Made by a program: the position numbers and the translations under genes
Source of the DNA: Dipteris shenzhenensis
Lineage: Eukaryota; Polypodiophyta; Polypodiopsida; Gleicheniales
Assembly (NCBI GenBank): GCA_047967505.1
Contig: CM106540.1
Direction: 5' to 3' (one strand)
Length of the DNA stretch: 64,000 nt
The notes under the pieces: model-generated
Told to the model about the DNA's origin: nothing
Seen by the model: only the letters and a program-made list of their open reading frames with translations
Databases searched by the model: none
Shown here: piece by piece, positions 23,513 to 34,238 of the stretch
Numbering within the stretch: position 1 is the stretch's first letter
How the letters are laid out: each line of letters begins with the position of its first letter

Positions 23513-24192
23513 TGGATGAAGTGGATTATGGCATTCATTTCCCTAAATGAAAGAGCCTTATGAAAAATTAAAAGAATTGCAAACGATGTCTCCTAGCTTG
23601 CACATCCATTGTAGGTTGCAAGAAGTGTTGATTATGAAAACACATGAAGAAGGCTATGATAGGTCATTGGTTTTCAAGCATGCGTTTGAATACTTACAAG
23701 GGAAAGTAAGTGCTTGAATGCAAAAATCAAATTCTCAAAGTTATAAAATGAGAACAAAAGTGACAAATGTTACATTGTTGACCATCGTTGTCCTCTAAGA
23801 CTAACAAGCTTGTTTTTTTTGTCAAGGTTGTAAGGTAACAATGTAATACCATTTAAAAAGATTCCTAAAACACCATTCATGGACACAAAATGAGAAGAAT
23901 TATGCAAATGCATGCATGGAAGCTAAGTCAGGATTGCACAAAATTTGAGAGATGCAATGGTTTTTAGTGAGTGTTGGTGATGAAGATGATATATGATGTA
24001 GCTAATGATTACATGAGAATGAAGGCACGAGATATGGAAAATAAGGTGATAAATTTTGGAAATAGTTTAAAACATGAATTGCCAAATCGCTAAAATTTAT
24101 AAAAACATGGAGCTTAGCCTGCCCTTTGTATGTCCTTAAATTGAATGCCTATCTTTACAAGGGATGAGATTTTTCCTTACGTTTGATGTTCT

Positions 24193-24670
24193 AACCAACA
24201 AGCATAAAAACTAGATAAAAAAGAGCTAAACAAAACAATTGGATAGTATGGGATTTCTTGTACGGTTTCTTTAATTGCATGGCTACATCTCTTTCACTTT
24301 CTCCACATATTTAGCCATAAATGTTTTCCTTTCATTGCATGGATGGTTCTAAAAAGAATGCATCCTTGGAATAAACTTAACCTCACTACCTCTATGAACC
24401 GAGCTTGAAGGGAATAACATATAATGAGATAAACCAACAAGCATAAAAACTAAATAAAAAAGAGCTAAACAAAACAATTGGATAGTATGGGATTTCTTGT
24501 ATGGTTTCTTTAATTGCATGACTACATCTCTTTCTCACTTTCTCCACATATTTAGCATAAATGTTTTCCTTTCATTGCATGGATGGTTCTAGAAAGAATG
24601 CATCCTTGGAATAACTTAACCTCATTACCTCTATGAACCGAGCTTGAAGGGAATCAAGTATAATGAGATA
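24193..24670. repeat. Tandem duplication, 239-bp unit, two copies plus partial third
   Basis: 24193-24431 (from aaccaacaagcataaaaact) is repeated at 24432-24669 with a few substitutions and small indels. Its last about 55 bases (gaaccRagctYgaagggaatca...) recur again at about 24691-24750. Confidence 0.9.
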
Positions 24671-25189
24671 ATTCTATACCCATACATATAATGAACCAAG
24701 CTCGAAGGGAATCAAGGATAATGAGATAATTCTATTCCCATACATATAATTGCATGATAGTAGACAAGTTCAACTCTTGTTCATATAGTTGCATAGGCTT
24801 TTAGGACAATCGAAAAAAAATGAAGATCAAATATTCTTCGTGCATTTGGAAAGCAAATGCTATAAAGCCAACCTTTCCATTAAGAGTAATTGTAGTGCTT
24901 TTGTTAAAATATATGTCAAGGGGATTTTTTAAAAGATTAGAGCATCATTTTGGTTATTTATTTATAATAATTTAAAGGTAGGATGATTGTTGTCTTGCTT
25001 TTATATGCCCCTTCCCAGGAATAATTGGTACTTTTGGTTGGCACATAAAGTTAGGATACTTATTGGCCTACTTTTATATGTAAATGGTACATTTGGTTGG
25101 ATAATTAGAGAGTTTTGGCAAGAATTTTGAGTGAGAGGATAATGTATACCTAGCTAAATGGGAAATGCCATACATGAACATGTGCATGC

Positions 25190-25245
25190 ACACGTACGTG
25201 TGTGTGGGGTGTGTGTGCACACGTGCGTGTGTGCATGTGTGTGTA
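25190..25245. repeat. Alternating purine-pyrimidine TG/CA tract
   Basis: cacacgtacgtgtgtgtggggtgtgtgtgcacacgtgcgtgtgtg-type sequence. Such tracts can adopt left-handed DNA in principle. Confidence 0.75.
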
Positions 25246-25249
25246 GTGA

Positions 25250-27286
25250 TAATGAAATGAGTGTTGTATGATGACAAGCCTACTACCAAGAGAGGGGAAT
25301 CCAACTGCTCCTATGGGTGGGGAAGCCGAAAAGGCACATCATGAGCAGACATGGAGGTTGACGCTCTAACTAGTAGGCTTTCTTCTATGTAGTATACGTC
25401 TTCAAGAGAGAGATGGGAAAACACAGAAGATGATGCATCCTCGAATTCCTTGACTGGTAGCTTTTTCAGAGTCAAGGAAGGAGGCTAGCCTGTTGCTAGA
25501 CTGGTAAGTGCAACAACTAGCAGTGCCAAACAACATGCAGCTACCCTTGATACTGCTACACCATTTGGACCTACCGTTCCACTCCTGCCTCGCACAACAG
25601 AGCTCGCAAACCCAACAAATCCTAGTTTCTCTACGTAGCACATAGAGGCTATAGGGTGGTGACTTGGTATCATAGATGTTCCACAAGCCTCCCTCCCCTA
25701 CAACAATTGATGTTTTGCATTTCCAAGTTGCTCCTTTTCAATTTACATCTTTGACTGTCTCTTCTTGACCATCGAGGGTTTTCCATCATGTAGAGGCCAA
25801 AGGCTTTCTTAAGGCAGTGTTGCTTGAGGGTTTGGAAGTAATGAATGCAAGAAAGACCTCTACTTCTCAACCCATCCTGGCCTTCCACTTCCAAGCCTCC
25901 TCTTTGGATGGAGAGACAGAGTACTAGTAAATCCTTGCTTGTTCTTTATAAACCTTTGAAATTGGAGTGCTTCATCCGACTTTACAGCTCGATGCTCTCT
26001 ATGCTCTCTATGATGACTCCACAGTTTAGGTTTCTCCTTCTTGATGCCTTTGCAAAGCCCTCACTAGGGACCCAATCCTTACCTCTTTGCAAGATTCACA
26101 ACATCATGGATTGTGCATCTACTTCAAGGGGTGAATCCTCTCTAAACAACAACTTTGTAATTGGGCTAAAGCAATTGCAGCCACATTTTGATCTGGCTAA
26201 AGAATTTGTGTCTCGCTATCCAAGGAGCGCCCACTTCCTCTTTTTCCTCATCTTCGTTTAGTTGTAGCGTTAATTGGATGGAGTACTTCATGTGCCGAAG
26301 CTCTCAGCTTCGTCTTGCCAAGTTGAGATGTTCGTATTTGCATGCTATGGGACATGCAACTCCACGTGCCTACTTGTTTGGATATTGGCTTGGGAGTTGC
26401 TTTACCTCTTCACATTTTGCCTCTTTTTCAAATGCCTGTTATAAATGTAGGCATTAGGCATTTTGCAAAGCAGTGCTCGTAGGTTCCTTCCCCTTTCACA
26501 ACTACATTGCACTCCTCCCCTTTAAAAGAATCTCCATCGCCATCTCCTTGTCCTTCTAAATCTCATAAAGGAGCATGGTGTCTAGTGGACAAATATAATA
26601 CGTGATTGTTCCATTAGTGGTGATCACAAACCTGTTTCAAGCTTTATCTAATGGTGATGTAACAGTGCATTCTACTTTTCCTAATGCTGCTGTATTTAAG
26701 TCGGAGCCTCCTTCAATTCAACCTTATTTTATTCAACCGGATCCCCATACTTTGCATCGTTATCATGGAGGCTCCCTTGGAAGATGCTGCTGTCATGCAT
26801 GGACAACACTGCAATTGCTAAGATTGAGGTTGAGTCCACTAGTGTTGTTTTGGAGCCTTTGCTTGCAGATGTGACTATGTCATTGAGTGTTGTTATTTGT
26901 GTTCTTGTGGATAGACCCTAAGAAAGTAGATAGCAATTGCCTCTCAGTACAAGAAGCAGTTTCTAATACTTCTTTTCCCCCTTATGAAGATTTACTACTT
27001 CAAAAATTCAGAATACTAGCTATCATTCGCAAGAATTGCAAGGGCATCAAATGCCTTCATTTTGAAACTAGTGAAGTTGTTCCTTTACATACTTTTCTAG
27101 AAACCCAGTGGTTGACTTTGGATGATTTAATGTGTTTGCCTCCCTTTGGTTCTTCTTGAGATTTGAGTTTCTATTGGCCTCTTGACTTCTTTGTCACAGG
27201 AGTTCCTATTGGTAATTTGCAGCTTTGTACTTCATGTTGGGTTTTGACCTCTTTTGAGGTTTCCCACAAAGTATCATAAACTATTA
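25250..27286 (+). other. Decayed coding debris, possible zinc-knuckle protein
   Basis: Plus-strand frames at 25845-26261, 26188-26457 and 26887-27159 are open but unrecognised. Near 26440-26475 the bases read CYKCRH in one frame and HFAKQC one base later. This would form a CCHC zinc knuckle if a single base had been lost. That hints at a gag-like or LINE ORF1-like relic, but no other domain supports it. Confidence 0.25.
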
Positions 27287-27303
27287 CCCCCCCCCCCCCC
27301 CCC
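27287..27303. repeat. Homopolymer of C (about 17 bases)
   Basis: An uninterrupted cytosine run at actattaccc...cccaaag. Length is unreliable in sequencing. Confidence 0.9.
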
Positions 27304-27478
27304 AAAGTGTGTAGTGATAACATTTCTTACGAGCCTAGTGGTACAATAATTGTTGTGTTGATGCTAAAAAATTGCCATGTGATTTATTAGGCGAAAGGAG
27401 TTGTAGTTGAGACTTTATGGAGAGAGATACATTTTCTATCATCCAAGTACATGCCTTGTTGATGAAATGAGCGAGCGA

Positions 27479-27604
27479 GCTAGAGAGAGAGAGAGAGAGA
27501 GGGGTTGAGTGAGATAATATTCATGAGTTAGGTTGTACGACCATTGGGCCATGCCACATTGTAGTGGAATTGAGAGAGAGAGGAGAGGGAGAGGGGGAGA
27601 GAGA
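27479..27604 (+). promoter_or_regulatory. GA-rich proximal promoter / 5' leader region of the BT1 gene
   Basis: Two GA tracts (27482-27502 and about 27571-27604) lie 220-340 bases before the coding start. A TATA-like aaataaatag follows near 27630. GAGA-type purine runs are common in plant core promoters. No transcription start can be proven from sequence. Confidence 0.35.
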
Positions 27605-27723
27605 TGATGTTGCCCATGGAGCAAACCTAAAATAAATAGAGAGCTGGACCATTTCCTCCTCAAGTAAATTGTTCCGACTGACCAAGAGGACGGAGAAGAT
27701 CCACCGTCAAGTGAACAACGCCG

Positions 27724-27801
27724 ATGGCCTCTCAATCCCCTCTTGCCATCCCCTTCCCTTCTCATCTCTCCGGCCGCCCGCTTGGCTTCAAGTTGTCCTA
27801 G
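27724..27801 (+). CDS. Upstream ORF of 25 codons in the BT1 leader
   Basis: The ATG at 27724 opens a 25-residue frame (MASQSPLAIPFPSHLSGRPL...) that stops at TAG 27799-27801, 17 bases before the ATG of the main protein and in another frame. Its composition (Ser, Pro, Leu, few acids, M-A-S start) looks like the beginning of a plastid transit peptide. It could be a regulatory upstream ORF, a remnant of an earlier N-terminus now out of frame, or part of an alternatively spliced form. Confidence 0.4.
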   Translation: MASQSPLAIPFPSHLSGRPLGFKLS

Positions 27802-27818
27802 AAGAATACAGGCATTTT

Positions 27819-30349
27819 ATGGCAAAAACACGAGCAACAAATGACGCCTGGACTTCCTACCTTGACAAAGCTGCAGCAACTTTGCGCCAGAGCAATCAAC
27901 CGAGGCACGTCTTCGTCTCACTCCCTGCACTACCTGCCCTTCACCCCTGCGTTTCGCTAACATCGGACGCGGGCCCTCTTAGGCAACATCCTGTCCCCGA
28001 TTCGGACTTACGGATCTTTCTTCCGCCACTTCCTTCCTCGCCAGAATCAGAATTAAAGAACTTGCTCTCTCAATTGGGGACTGCACCAGTGGGATTTGTT
28101 AGTGAGGCGGAACAGAAGGGGCATCTTGCAATTAAAGAGGAGAGTGCAGAAGAAATTCCAAAGAAGGCCTCTGGAAAGGTTAAACTGAGGGTTAGAAATG
28201 CTTCCCTTAAAAGACTTCTGAGCGGTGCCTTTGCGGGCGCGGTGTCAAGGACTGCGGTAGCCCCGCTCGAAACTGTAAGAACTCATCTCATGGTTGGAAG
28301 CGGAGGAACATCTGTGGTTGAGGTTTTCGGTTACATAATGCAGACGGAAGGTTGGCAAGGCCTTTTCAGAGGCAACGGCATTAATGTTCTCCGGGTCGCT
28401 CCAAGCAAAGCAGTGGAGGTATAGCTGAACGAGCTCTACTGATTCTGGTTGACGGATCCATGCCATAAACTTGTGTGCGCTCTCTGCCTGACCTAGGGTT
28501 TCTGTCATGTCTGCGTTTTGAGTACGGGCTCAGTATTCTTCGGGGTTTTTGTGGCACAATGCGTTGAAATCTTCGTTTAGCTACTTAACCTGGTCTTTTA
28601 GCTACTAGTACCTTCTAAGACGTGGAAGTTTTCTAAACATTAGTGATTACAATCAATGCAGTACCAGAAGGTTTGCAATTTGTGTCCCAAAATTTGTGGA
28701 AGGTGGTTGTTTTGGAAATTGCAAAATGCAATCTGCTGCACTTAAATGAGAGAGAAGAGCCTAGCAGAGGCGCTGGGTGTTTAAGCTGAGACTGCTGATT
28801 TGGGAACCATCTTTGCAACCTTCCGTCTGCAGCACAGAGGCACAAGGTGATGAAGATGCAGGTGCCAAAAGGAAGAAATAAAAAGTAGAGGGCTCAGGGA
28901 AGGACGAGGACAAACGACTTTGGTCCTGCCTGCCCTGAAATGTGAAATAGCTGATTTTGTGACCAAAGATTCACATGTATCGGTGCAGAGCTCTGCTCCA
29001 CAAGCCTAGCCTCTGACAATGCAAAGTTTCTTTCATCCACACTTTAGCTGCCTTTTGCAGCTAATAGTGCCAATGTGCCCTAAAGCTTGCATACCCGTGG
29101 GAACAATCTTTGCAGTGCAGGACCGATGCACAGGTGAGATACTCTGTGGCAGAGTAAGAGCTGTATCTGGAAGGTGAACAAGAATCTATGACTGAGCTTT
29201 GGCTGGATAGCAGTGCCAGGATTGTAGAGGCTAGAGTCCAAAATCTGAAGACTAAAATCGTGCAGTGTAAATGACTGAGCCTCACGGGGATTGAGTCTGA
29301 GAGGAGTGGCAAACACTTTTCCTTTAGGGGAGGAATGTCACGTGGACCAGATGAGATTTAACAATCCCAAAGGTTTTACTGTCAGGATGCTCCATGATGG
29401 ACTGAATTTTGTTCTCTCGCTTTCTAAATCACTGACTGCCATGTTATAGCTTTTTATACGACTGATTGCCTCTGTAATAGGGACTACATGTATTGATAGA
29501 AATCTGCTCCAAAGTCGGGGGCTAATTTCTTGGTGTGGTTTGCAGTTTAATCTTCCTTCTAATCAGACTTTTCGCTCTACAGCTTTTTGGGTATGATACT
29601 GTGAAGAAGCTGCTCATGCCTAGAGCTGGAGAGCCTTCTCGTATACCACTTCCCATATCATCTGTTGCTGGGGCTTCAGCAGGAGTCTGCTCGACTCTGT
29701 GTACTTACCCTTTGGAACTTTTGAAAACTCGCTTGACAATTCAAGTAAGCTGTAACTTCCAATTTAATGTGTTTGGGTTGTTTATAATTGCTTAATGAGA
29801 TGTCTAAGGGGGAATGCCCATTTTGTTGCTCATCATATTTAGAAATCTGACAGGATAATCTCACTTTGATCTGATACTCTGCAGCGGGGTGTCTACGACA
29901 ATCTTTTTGATGCCTTTGTAAAAATCTGTAGGGAAGAGGGTCCCAAAGAGCTCTACAGGGGTCTCACACCAAGTCTTATTGGAGTGATTCCATATGCTGC
30001 AACAAATTATTTTGCATATGAAACTTTACGGAAACTGTATAGGAAGCTTACTAAGAAGCAGCAAATTGGGAATCTAGCCACACTTCTGATAGGCTCAACT
30101 GCTGGTGCTATTGCTAGTTCAGCAACTTTTCCATTGGAAGTTGCCAGGAAGCAGATGCAGGTGGGAGCTTTGGGTGGGAGGCAAGTGTACCACAATCTTT
30201 ACCATGCTCTTGTCAGTATACTTGAGCAGCAAGGACCAGCTGGCTTGTACAGAGGACTTGGAGCTAGCTGCTTGAAGCTGGTACCTGCTGCAGGGATATC
30301 ATTTATGTGTTATGAGGCTTGCAAGAAAATCTTTCTTGAAGAAGAATAA
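27819..30349 (+). CDS. BT1: Adenine nucleotide carrier, BT1 (Brittle-1) type, three exons
   Basis: Exons 27819-28418, 29583-29744 and 29885-30349 give 408 residues. Both introns are GT-AG and phase 0. The start is the first in-frame ATG and gives MAKTRATNDAW. The three mitochondrial-carrier signatures P-x-[DE]-x-x-[RK] are PLETVR (149-154), PLELLK (243-248) and PLEVAR (337-342), as expected for three repeats of two membrane helices each. GLFRGNGINVLRVAPSKA, the GVIPYAATNYFAYE block and a C-terminus CLKLVPAAGISFMCYEACKK match plant BT1 proteins, and the length is close to Arabidopsis BT1. Known family members carry adenine nucleotides (ADP-glucose in cereal endosperm) across plastid or mitochondrial inner membranes. 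The long N-terminus before the first repeat probably targets the protein. No frame damage is seen. This is the only clear host gene here. Confidence 0.93.
28419..29582 (+). other. BT1 intron 1 (1164 bp)
   Basis: Donor gtggag|gtatag; acceptor ttttcgctctacag|CTTTTTGGG. Joining it restores ...AVE-LFGYDT, matching BT1 relatives. No gene or repeat was recognised inside. Confidence 0.92.
29745..29884 (+). other. BT1 intron 2 (140 bp)
   Basis: Donor attcaa|gtaagc; acceptor atactctgcag|CGGGGTGTC. It splits ...RLTIQ from RGVYDN, both conserved in BT1. Confidence 0.93.
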
Positions 30350-30627
30350 AATAGTACATGATGTAGCCCTCAGCATGGCTTCGACAGACCAGTCCTGCAA
30401 GTAAGAGTCTATTGTCCGAGTAGATACGTGCTCGGTTCGGTACGGCGACAATAGTGGTACCACATTTTTATCTAGAGTGCGATGAGGGGATAGTTGACAT
30501 TTTTTATCTACATTTCAGTCACGGTTGACTAATATGAGTGTATCTATAGTGACCAAATAGCTGACAAGCTACTCCGTGCTATTCAATGATGTCTGACCCA
30601 CTCATGTTCGTTATGATTGTTAATAAA
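30345..30627 (+). terminator. Candidate polyadenylation signals of BT1
   Basis: AATAAA occurs at 30345-30350, overlapping the stop codon, and again at 30622-30627. The second is at a more plausible 3' UTR distance (about 275 bases). No transcript evidence is available. Confidence 0.4.
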
Positions 30628-31429
30628 TCCAGGTGGGCTAAGGTGGATAGCATGCATTCCCAGTTAGAAGTTCTTCATTGCTATACCTTTATTCCTAGTC
30701 TGAAGTTCTTCCTCGGCATATTTTAATGTTGAAAAGGGCATGTGTGCATTTATCACATAGCAGATGTATTTTTTTCCAAAATTTAGCTTTTTTGTGCAGA
30801 ATGCAATTAGTCCTGTAAATGGATCTGGAATATGAGGTACTTGTAGTTCAACTCTTAAAGAAAGTCAGGCATTCCATAGAGGAACTACGTGTTGAAGTTG
30901 TAAATTGTTGTGACTGGATTACCGGCTGTGTATTGTTTTCATTTGTTAACTCTGTAACATATCACAATCCTTGTTATCGTACAGTGGCACAGCTAAGATT
31001 ATCTGTGTGCTAGTTTTCCATTTGAAAGAACTCCGAGACAACCTAAAAGAGCCCGTTTTTCTCAATAGATAGCAGAGATGAACTTTCTTCAATCCTAGAA
31101 ACCTGTCAAACATCACCAAAGATAACTTTGTTTATAACTAGCACACCCAAAGCACCCAGTGATTTAAGCAATACAGGTCATTTATAAATTGATTTCGAGA
31201 TCTTACCCAAGGGAGGGATGCAGGAAATATGGCAGAGAGGACTTGTAAGCAGAAGTCATTTGCATTCCATTTCCAACCTTGGCCTGGCAACGCTACCATC
31301 TGGTTCTCAGGGAGCAGTAGGTGTGAAAACCGCTAGTAAAGAAATTTAGTTTCATATCCTAGGTGAATCCATGTAACAGAAGAGGGGAGGAAGACTGCTA
31401 GTAAAGAAATTTAATAAAAAAAGATTTAG

Positions 31430-31468
<39 letters not shown>

Positions 31469-32992
31469 AACAGGGATGCAAACAGCTCACAGAAAATTCT
31501 GGAAAGAGTGGAGGAAGAAATGCATAGTATGTATGGTGTAAATTTTTTTTTCTACTTGTAAGAGGGGGGTTAAATATGGTGCTTTTACGACAGATTTTTA
31601 CATTTTCTTGAAATCTACTCACTCCACTTGGGAACCATAGAAAGCACGCAACTCCATAGAAGCACAAAAAACTGGCTCAAAGAATGTAGGACATAGAAAA
31701 ATCTACGCACGCACACGCATGGCTAAAAAAACTGAGGATTGGATGTGCACGTGTGCGCGCACAGAGTTTAGACTTTTTTGGAAAGAGAATAAGACTTTGA
31801 CACCTGCCGGACTTCTACTAGCATGTTTGCATTTATCCCTTTAACGGTATGTGAGATAATTTTATTGCATTATAAGAAATTAATCAAGATAGGTGGACAA
31901 AGATTCTCGCCGAGAATCATGGACATTAGAAAAAAGTGTAATTGTGAAAATAATGAAAAAGGTTTCTTAGAAGACACTTGTAGGCCAAGACTTGCTTTCT
32001 TCTATGATCGGTGTTTGTAGTTTTTGTCCTCTATCATGGTGTTTGTACAGGTCAACCCGTTTGCCAAGTAGTGGCCTATTTTGGCTGTCCATTGCAAAAT
32101 TTTGTGAATGAGGAATGCTCCCAACTGGTCGCTCAAGATCTTGACGTGCCGCACTCCTAGATTGCATGTACCAGGTGGCCACTAGGGTAGTTGATGGGGG
32201 ATCCTTGCGGCTGCAGTAGCCAAACCATATGTTCCAAGTACTGATGTTGGACATGAGTCTCCTATAAACTATCCTCTAGCAAAGGCAAAGGAGGTTGTCG
32301 AGAAGGTGGTCACGCCCTATACCTATATCTCGAAGATCTACCCCCCATGGATCTTGTAAGCTAGAGAGGATGGATCAATGGAGAAGCCATGTTAGTCGAG
32401 TAGCCATCTCCCAAGTGAAGTCCCATTGCATCCTTGTGTCTTGCCAACAAGCTGGAGGGCTCCCATCCAAATCCTGTGTGTTGCAAGGCAACCCCAAAGA
32501 CAATGTGGGATTGGATCCATATCTCTATCCACGAAGTGGAGGCATCTACCATCAACATGCATCTACTCGAATCATGGACCAATGGGCAAACCTCCATACA
32601 ACACTAGTTTGCTAGATTCCAGTCTGTTCAATACTAGTTTGACAATTTTGACACTTCCAGTCTACTACATTCCAATCTGTTTGCCATTTTTGGTTTTAGA
32701 TTTGCAGCTTACATTCGTAGCTTTGTGAATTTGGTTGACTTAGTAAATTGCCAAAACTGTCATAATTTAGGACTTTTGCCTTGGGGTTCTATTTTCAGGT
32801 ACAAGCATTGAATTACACACATTTCCTATCAAATTTTGCTTAACATTTACAGCAATCAAAATTTACTTGACGTTGGCGTCTAGACATTTGCAATTAGATT
32901 TTGTGGGCAGATTTGTGCTTTAGTGCAATGACACCTTACATTGATAGCTTCCTCACATTTGTGTAGAGGCACTTTTATTTATTTGTGGATCT
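30628..32992. other. No gene recognised downstream of BT1
   Basis: Short frames only; 32295-32615 is the longest (106 residues, unrecognised). A 17-base direct repeat (gctagtaaagaaattta) occurs near 31333 and 31397, just before a (GA)n microsatellite. Confidence 0.4.
31432..31466. repeat. (GA)n microsatellite
   Basis: About 17 GA units after aagatttagg. Confidence 0.95.
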
Positions 32993-33068
32993 TGCCATTA
33001 GGGCGGAAATGTAGTCTCAAAAGGGGAGATTGCCATTAGGGCAAAAATGGAGTCTCAAAAGGGCCTCG
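32993..33068. repeat. Short tandem duplication, about 40-bp unit
   Basis: ttgccattagggcRRaaatgKagtctcaaaaggg occurs twice in a row. Confidence 0.8.
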
Positions 33069-33237
33069 TAAGGAATGGATTAGGTCTAATGAAAGGGCCA
33101 TGGTAAGGTCCAAAGGAGTCTAACCCCCAATACCTAGGTGGGTTAAGCCCACAAGTGACCCCACCTCTTGCACCCCTCTTACACCTAGGTGGGAGCCACC
33201 ATATTCAAAATTCAAAATTTGAAAATTCAAATCTTGA

Positions 33238-33436
33238 ATTCCCTCTCTCCTCCTACCCTCCCTCCTCCCCCCTCCCTCCCTCTTCGCCCCTCCCCCCTCC
33301 TCTCTCACTGCTCCTCCCTCCCCCATCCCTCTGCCTCTACGCCTACTTCCCCCTTCCCCCATGCCTATCGGTCCTCCCCCCTTCCCTCCTCCTCCACGGT
33401 TGCTGGTCCTCCCCCCTCCATCCCTCCTCATCCTCA
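33238..33436. repeat. Cytosine/thymine-rich low-complexity tract
   Basis: About 200 bases of ccctcctccc-type sequence on the plus strand. The proline/serine-rich and glycine/arginine-rich frames across it are products of composition, not genes. Confidence 0.85.
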
Positions 33437-33554
33437 CTTGTTTAAATTCAAGGATGTCTCCAATAACAAGTACAAGGCTTTGCTCAATACGCAAGCACAT
33501 AGTTTGGGATTAAGGGGAACTCCTGAAAATGTGTTCCACAGTCCTTGTTTGCAA

Positions 33555-33616
33555 GGAAAGAAGCATCTTGACCTTTGGGAGAAAGAACCTCATCTTGACC
33601 TTTGGGAGAAAGAACC
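33555..33616. repeat. 27-bp tandem duplication
   Basis: catcttgacctttgggagaaagaacc is present twice in direct succession within an otherwise unrecognised frame. Confidence 0.85.
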
Positions 33617-33719
33617 TTGTATAATAAAGATCCTGCCAGCTAGAAGAGCCCTCCTTTTCATACCATGCATGAGCTTGTTGGCAGTGGACATGCTAGATTG
33701 CTTGGTTACTACAATCAAT

Positions 33720-34238
33720 TGAACCATGCTCAGACAATGGCTATGCAAGCAAGCAAAGTGAATAGAGCCCAAGAAGAACAATTAACACATTTAGGAAATA
33801 GTACAATTATCCAGTGCACAACTCTATACATGAGCTTCAAATGAAGAACAAGGATCTTCATGATAAAGCCAATGCATTGGACTTGGAGTGACATTTATAT
33901 TCAACAGGCCCTAGAGAAGGGACGAGGGAAGGCAGAAGAACGAGTGCAAAAGATGAAGGAAACACCTTTGGGATTCAAGGATAGGAAAAGACAATTACTA
34001 TATATGGATGCATTGGCACCCACTAATGGTGGTGCTAGAAAGAGGAGAATCTGGGCTACAGGGTTGGTTCTCTAATGTTCCAATGAAATTCACTCTCTTG
34101 TGCTTCATTATTTGTGCTAAGTTTTATTTGTATTGTGATGGGAAGAATGAATAGAGATGATATTGACTATTCATACCCTCTAGCTAGTTTACTGAAGTAA
34201 AGTGATGTCATCGGGATAATAAAGGACCCAAGACACAA
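33720..34238 (+). pseudogene. Possible 5' part of family U copy 1 (charged, coiled-coil-like)
   Basis: The frame around 33860-34075 reads a Lys/Glu/Arg-rich stretch (KGRGKAEERVQKMKE) ending in GGARKRRIW. It lies directly upstream of the family U block starting at 34239. The link to family U is by position only; I could not align it to copy 2. Confidence 0.25.

Noticed and set aside
25402-25900. Minus-strand frames of 60-94 residues
   Set aside because: They overlap one another in different frames, lack ATG-plus-domain support and resemble no protein I know.
32295-32728. 106- and 100-residue overlapping frames downstream of BT1
   Set aside because: They overlap in different frames with no conserved motif; most likely chance openness.
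33120-33722. Proline/serine-rich and glycine/arginine-rich open frames
   Set aside because: They follow from the cytosine/thymine-rich tract on one strand; no conserved domain and no gene structure.
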